Positions 60,301-64,000 of a DNA stretch of 64,000 nucleotides are shown here, piece after piece (positions within the stretch are counted from its first letter, which is position 1; each line of letters starts with the position of its first letter). The notes below the pieces were generated by a model that worked only from the letters and a program-made list of their open reading frames with translations, was not told the DNA's origin and did no database searches. The stretch spans positions 17,321,701-17,385,700 of the forward strand of contig CM037469.1 in NCBI GenBank assembly GCA_021014325.1, read 5' to 3'. The translations under genes and the position numbers were made by a program. The DNA is from Plazaster borealis (lineage: Eukaryota > Echinodermata > Asteroidea > Forcipulatida > Labidiasteridae).

Positions 60301-63300
60301 ATTTTCACAGGTTAGTTTTATGGTACGTATCTACAACTATATAGGATTGAAACAAACAGTGGGTTCCAATTACCAAACGTTTACAATTCCTTTAACGTAT
60401 TCTGGTACCATTGTTTTCAGCATGGGGCGTATCGAATGGACAAAGATTCCATGGTGTTAATGAACGACTGCATGGTGTTAATTCGCAACATTCTCCACAT
60501 CAAGGAAAATGCTGGAATGGAAAGCAATTATATAATAGCCAGGTTGGTACTTTTGTATTTAAGTTGGGTTTTTATTGAAGTATTAAACTACAACAGAACA
60601 TTTACCCAGTCAGTTTCCCTTGTGGTTTATTACATGATAGTTGAAATAAAAGTCACAACCCTTTAAGGTGATCCCTCTGCTGCCGCTTCCCAGATTGGTT
60701 GTATCCCTGGCTTCTGACTGGCACCCCCGAACAAAGATATTGATAAAGTAGGGAGACCGCCATGGCTATATAGCTTAACTTGATAGTGTGCCGGCACGTC
60801 AATCAAAAGGTCCCAGGTTCAAGTCCTTCTGAAGTCAATATTTCTTTGTTCAACCCAAAAGTGTGCCGGCACGTCAATCAAAAGGTCCCAGGTTCAAGTC
60901 CTTCTGAAGTCAATATTTCTTTGTTCAACCCAAAAGTGTGCCGGCACGTCAATCAAAAGGTCGCAGGTTCAAGTCCTTCTGAAGTCAATATTTCTTTGTT
61001 CAACCCAAAAGTGTGCCGGCATGTCAATCAAAAGGTCCCAGGTTCAAGTCCTTCTGAAGTCAATATTTCTTTGTTCAACCCAAAAGTGTGCCGGCACGTC
61101 AATCAAAAGGTCCCAGGTTCAAGTCCCGCTGAAGTCAATATTTCTTTGTTCAACCCAAAAGTGTTTGACTTGTCACACTAGGCAGTTTTAGCAGGCAAGT
61201 GACGGCACTGCATACAAAAGAAACACGTACGATAGTATGTGTTGTTCAAGAACTTGAACCTTTTTTTTTTATAATGATTTGTCCACCTTTTTTTCATTGC
61301 TGTTTGTCTCTATTTTGGTAGGCACATGCTGGACAACAAGATTGGAGATGTAATTCACAGTATGCTCGACAGAGACGAAGCCGTGAGTTTTACAATTGAT
61401 TTTTCTGACAATTTGAGTTTGTCGTCAGGAAGGCAGTTTGAAAGAATCTATACATCATTTCCCATACATTTGTTGTCATGATAATTCTATCGTACATGTA
61501 CCTAGGCCTAACCCTAACTTTCCCAACTGTTAAAAATCCAACTGTTTGACTGAGAACGGCACCAGTAAACTGATTATGCTTTACATGGGGATAAGGCATA
61601 CAACCATAATCAGAGTCCAACAGTTTGGGTCTTGAGTTACCATATGGTGTTGGACTGAGGACTGCAGTAGTGAACTGATTATGCTTTACATGGGATCTTG
61701 GTCCGCTTTTTTGTTTTCCCTTCTTTTTCTTGCGGAGTGATTTCCCCAGGGAGCTGAGATGGTTTAGGAATGAAATAAATTGCCCAGTGACCAGGGGTAA
61801 TAATGATATTGATTGTGTTGAAGTGCAATGATCACTTCTTTGGAATTGCGCTATACAAGAGACATTATTACCATTTACTTGTGTGCATCTTATATTCGAT
61901 TCCATCGCTTTTGATTTCCCAACGGACTCTCGGTAAAATCCTCTTCAAAATAGTTCGGCTTTTTTCAACTATTCATGCAGAGTTTAAAGTGAGGAATCTG
62001 AAATAAAAAAACCTCCCATGTATAGTTTGCAAGTCAATGTATGGTAAAAGTCAATTTTTAATTGTTTGTTTGTCCTCGTCCCGATCGTCATTTGTGATGC
62101 GACCGATTGAATTTTTTTCTTTCTTTTTTCTTTCAAATTTAAATTTTTTAAAATTCTCATTTGTGATGCGACCGATTTTTTATTTTTTTGAATTTGTTTT
62201 TCTTTCTTTTTTCTTTCAAATTTAAATTTTTAAAAATTCTCAAAAAAAATTCTCAAATTTTTTTGAAACAGAGAGAAATTATATAATATAAAGCAGTTTA
62301 CCAACCCACGGTGTGTATACATTCCCGACTTATTATTCTGGTGAAATTTCAGTACTGCAGAAGTGCTATGCACTCATCAGCTGGTAGCTCCGGTAAAGCA
62401 TTCATCTCAAACATCAACAACATACAATCTTTAAGTCGAACAGTTGTTAGTATTAAAATACTATTCAAAGACATTTAACAAAAGAGTTCAATACAGTGAA
62501 AGTGTTGTTTTGTGTTTTGACTGAACATTTTAACTACAGCAAAGAATTAATATTCCCAAATACAATATCCATATAAAAATATATATATAATAATAAAAAT
62601 CGACCGACCGACCCTACCTTTTGAGGACCCTCTATGGACAAACAAACAATTTTTTTTTCCTTATGGCTTTTACTACCATGTCTTGGTATTCAGACCTGAT
62701 TAACCTTTTGTACCCAAACGTTCTTATCAGTTCGTTCATGTAGGTACACCAGAATGACAGGTGTTCAGATGTATTTATCAACTATATTATGGCATATCGG
62801 TTTCAATGTTATGACACCAAGCACATGTGTAGTAAAATGACAAATGTCATTTATGTAGGAAACAGGGTTTTGTTTCCAGAATAACAATAAATAAATATTT
62901 CTATCAATTTTGAACACTTTCTGACGGACACCAGTATGCCAGGTTAACTGCTCTAACTGTGTGAATAATACCTGTGATTTGTCAGGATTTTTCAAGATTT
63001 AGGGTTTAAAAAAAACCTTGTTTTTGTTTCTGACAGGAAACATGGATTGCACCGATGGTGCAGGTAATACGCTTGATGTTAAGGGATCAGGTAAGATAGT
63101 GTGCATGGAACCCCCCAGAATTGCTTTAAATCAGGAATCCTATAATGTCCAACTGTTATGTTCATGTACGTAGGTTGCCCCTGTGTGGAGAGAGTCATAG
63201 AGAGTCTGCAAATCTTCTTGAAGTTAAAAACCCAGAGATTCTGGGTTCCTTTTTATTTCAAACTAGACGAGAGCGCTTCCAATTTTCAGGAGTTTTGTTT

Positions 63301-64000
63301 TTTCGCACAATAAAAACACAAATGTGAAACAAAATTCTGATAAAAATGTTATGAATCAGGAGACCATTTAATATAGTTTTTGGACAATTTTATTTTTAGT
63401 ATTGAATAATGTTTCTTAAATACCCCTCTCGATCTACAACAGACGTCTCAAGATTTGGTAAAACAGGCTGTCAAGCTCTACGAGGAAGGAACACTTTTCA
63501 CAACTGACGAACCGAAAGAAACTCCCGACGAAAAACCAGACATTGAGGTAGAGAACAAACAATCACCCTGGAGGTCTATATGGGAGAGGGGTCCTGCCGG
63601 GCTCAAGGGTAGCTCTCTGTTCCAGATTCCAACTCCATCAGGAGCCCAAGTTGGGAGCGACAGTGGATGCGACTCAGGCTGCAACCTCCTCTCAGATTTT
63701 GAGAGAAAGTCCAAGGCTGGTGTAAGTTCAACGTCGAACTCGGAGCAGTCAACTAAGGGAGACATTCATCTGGCACAGTCTGCTGTCGATAAGGGGTCAG
63801 GGTCCTCCAGCAGTGGTTGTGACTTTTCTTCATATTCCTCATCCTCCGGTAATTCACCATCCCCAAGTGTTTCTCCGACACAAGATATTTTGTCATCTTC
63901 AGACAGCTCAACGTCACCCGGTACTTCGTTTACATCGGATGCGTCGTTACCTCAAGACATATCACCACTGGCTGATTTTCTGCCATTCGAAGATGTATCA
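51375..64000 (+). CDS. tim: Timeless, circadian (Drosophila-type), N-terminal 411 aa; runs off the window
   Basis: Exons: 51375-51474, 57598-57692, 58386-58447, 59258-59438, 60421-60542, 61322-61382, 63037-63090, 63443-64000 (open to the edge); all junctions in phase. Timeless dimerises with PERIOD/CRY partners in the clock. The N-terminus STLGYMDGEHY matches the family start (SSLGCLEGDTY in fly). DLLQILSAAEDD..LLVNLSMPLE parallels fly DLIPLLENAKDD..ILVNLTVPVE, and LIRNILHI is the conserved helix. MVQVIRLMLRDQ..KLYEEGTL matches fly MVQLIALIYKDQ..SLWFEASL. The Ala-Glu-Asp-Asp block and the serine-rich region after residue 290 (fly has one here, phosphorylated by SGG) favour circadian TIM over TIMEOUT/TIM1. 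ATG at 51375 is chosen for family alignment and the acceptor just upstream. Intron 1 is 6.1 kb. Confidence 0.9.
51522..51873 (+). mobile_element. MITE with GCAGGGCTCGAAATTTACAC end
   Basis: Uninterrupted copy of the element split at 23517-24278; right end AAAATTTGAGCACTGCT. Inverted ends AGCAGGGCTCGAAATTT / AAAATTTGAGCACTGCT. It lies 47 bp after the first timeless exon's donor. Confidence 0.75.
52038..52245 (+). mobile_element. Family C element, stand-alone copy
   Basis: Shares TGTGACCTGTGACATCACAT, GAGCCTGGACTTCCTGC and GGCACGATTTGTAC with the nested copy at 48916-49242. Truncated at the right. Confidence 0.7.
52380..52735 (+). mobile_element. TTAA-type MITE, diverged
   Basis: TTAA at 52380-52383, left end GGTGTTATACAGGATTGGTA and its inverse TACCAATCCTGTATAATAAC at the right. 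Internal ATGAAATAACAAACC and GTGAGTCAGGAGAAAATAGTG blocks relate it to family B. Confidence 0.7.
52736..54919. other. Timeless intron 1 interior; no gene
   Basis: Repeat relics only. About 53850-53915 is an inverted relative of 27580-27680. About 54590-54700 (TAGAATTCCCCTATGGAGAC..GTCTCCATAAGGTAGCG) matches 19730-19800 and has short inverted ends, so it is another dispersed element. Poly-T/poly-A tracts near 53980-54070. Confidence 0.45.
54920..55305 (+). mobile_element. TTAA-type MITE (family D), decayed ends
   Basis: Internal blocks match 44074-44440 (GTACAGCAACTTTCGATAG, GGCGATATCTCAAAAACGC, AAATTTTCACAGGTTAGTTT). Terminal TTAA sites are no longer clear. Confidence 0.65.
55618..55812. mobile_element. 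MITE with CAGGCGCGGATCCAGG ends
   Basis: Inverted ends CAGGCGCGGATCCAGGGGG and CCTGGATCCGCCCCTG, with a 5-bp flanking repeat ACAAT on each side. The centre is a poly-A and GA-rich stretch. Such CAGGGGCGGATCCAGG ends are widespread in animal hAT-like MITEs. It is inserted in an older inverted-repeat element (ACCAGCCAAAATACCATGTC block). Confidence 0.75.
56290..56497 (-). mobile_element. Family C element, inverted copy
   Basis: Complement of the 48916-49242 insertion, ending TGTGATATCACAGGTCACAA then GGTCTATA. The region 56498-57201 after it holds a retroposon-like block (about 56540-56800) and no gene. Confidence 0.65.
57202..57522 (-). mobile_element. TTAA-flanked MITE (family A) with internal deletion
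   Basis: TTAA at 57202-57205 and 57519-57522; ends AGGTATCGTACAGGTTTGGT and CCAAATGTGTTCAGTGCC. About 50 bp shorter than 9948-10312. It ends 75 bp before timeless exon 2. Confidence 0.8.
57734..57979. mobile_element. Long inverted-repeat MITE (TGGGCCCAATTTCATAGAGC)
   Basis: Arms of about 100 bp: TGGGCCCAATTTCATAGAGC and its inverse GCTCTATGAAATTGGGCCCA, with AAAACAGGATTACCAACCAA / TTGGTTGGTAATCCTGTTTT further in. It starts 41 bp after the exon 2 donor. Shorter relatives are at about 42000-42315 and 43785-43960 in the transporter gene. Confidence 0.85.
58472..58924 (-). repeat. tim: 117-bp family repeat, four units, inverted, after timeless exon 3
   Basis: Four units of the same repeat as in the transporter gene but on the minus strand, starting CAACCCTCCTACTGTCTGAC. 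The first unit begins 29 bp after the exon 3 donor (exon ends 58447). The GGAGGGTT end of the unit again faces the exon. Confidence 0.92.
58925..59229 (+). mobile_element. Non-LTR retrotransposon 3' end with TTGAA tail
   Basis: AT-rich 3' UTR ending GAGTGGAAATAAATGTTGAATTG with short TTGAA repeats, the forward counterpart of 2280-2345. It ends about 28 bp before timeless exon 4. Confidence 0.5.
59520..59998 (-). pseudogene. Non-LTR retrotransposon ORF2 C-terminal fragment
   Basis: On the minus strand the frame ends KLWNALPSSLRTAATLDSFK then SNLKSHLFQLAYSRSL and a stop. LWN.LP..LR...LDSFK..LK.HLF is the C-terminal block of CR1/L2-like reverse-transcriptase ORFs. The 3' side (lower coordinates) is a GCGCTATATAAG-type tail ending in an ATT run (59533-59547, seen here as AATAAT). 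Dead fragment in timeless intron 4. Confidence 0.7.
60028..60395 (+). mobile_element. TTAA-type MITE (family D)
   Basis: TTAA at 60028-60031 and 60392-60395; GATCTCTATACGTTTGGTAA left end. It ends 25 bp before timeless exon 5 (60421), so its right end lies beside the polypyrimidine region of that splice site. Confidence 0.78.
60710..61160 (+). repeat. tRNA-derived SINE whose 3' half is amplified as five 75-bp units
   Basis: A SINE of the 14515 family (GAACAAAGATATTGATAAAG leader, TATAGCTTAACTTGATAGTG A-box region) is followed by five nearly identical 75-bp units starting at 60786, 60861, 60936, 61011 and 61086. Each carries the B box GGTTCAAGTCC and the TTTCTTTGTTCAACCCAAAA tail. Units differ by only one or a few bases, so the expansion is recent. 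It lies in timeless intron 5. Confidence 0.9.
61383..63036. other. Timeless intron 6; no gene
   Basis: Contains a duplicated block (CAGTAAACTGATTATGCTTTACATGG near 61562 and 61670), a SINE 3' piece (about 61745-61870, CCCAGGGAGCTGAGATGGTT), and a direct repeat around 62085-62125 and 62158-62230 (TCATTTGTGATGCGACCGAT..TTCTTTCTTTTTTCTTTC). No open frame of interest. Confidence 0.5.

Noticed and set aside
60780..61181. 133-codon frame encoding a 25-residue peptide repeat.
   Set aside because: It is the translation of the 75-bp SINE-derived tandem array inside a timeless intron. The unit length being a multiple of three explains the open frame.
51375..64000. Assignment of the third gene to TIMEOUT/TIM1, the replication-fork protein.
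   Set aside because: The N-terminal blocks and the serine-rich region resemble circadian TIM more closely. The call would change only if the unseen C-terminal part disagreed.

Overview
This is intron-rich nuclear DNA from an animal, read here as three protein-coding genes that all lie on the + strand. Introns are several hundred bases to several kilobases long, GT-AG, and packed with short transposon relics. Protein similarity points to an invertebrate: the third gene is a circadian, Drosophila-type timeless, a form absent from vertebrates, and the second is an ABCC5 (MRP5)-type transporter close to the deuterostome proteins. An echinoderm, perhaps a sea star, is my best inference. The species call rests on general resemblance and is not proved by the sequence.

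Layout. (1) 2.9-9.2 kb: a TATA-box gene of nine coding exons (3204-8934) encoding an unrecognised 863-residue, basic, low-complexity protein. All eight introns interrupt it in phase 2. (2) 9.2-14.1 kb: intergenic DNA made largely of miniature transposons. (3) 14.2-44.6 kb: an ABCC5-like transporter. Twenty-four exons joined in frame by hand give 1599 residues, complete from ATG to stop, with two membrane domains, two nucleotide-binding domains and a very long acidic linker. (4) 44.6-51.3 kb: 3' flank, more repeats, then a CpG-dense stretch with two CACGTG E-boxes and a candidate non-coding first exon of timeless. (5) 51.4-64.0 kb: the first eight coding exons of timeless (411 residues), running off the right edge inside a serine-rich region.

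The genes do not form an operon or an obvious pathway. One encodes an organic-anion/cyclic-nucleotide type exporter, one a clock protein, one is unknown. The rest is repeat biology: about 15 copies of a TTAA-flanked, piggyBac-like MITE superfamily, two tRNA-derived SINE families, hAT and pogo-like MITEs, a probable solo LTR, non-LTR retrotransposon 3' ends, long palindromes and several tandem arrays. The most striking pattern is a roughly 117-bp tandem repeat found at six places. Every array lies about 30-65 bp from an exon, always with the same end facing the exon, in both the transporter and timeless genes.

All exon structures were assembled by eye from splice signals, reading-frame continuity and remembered family similarity. 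No search or transcript data were available.
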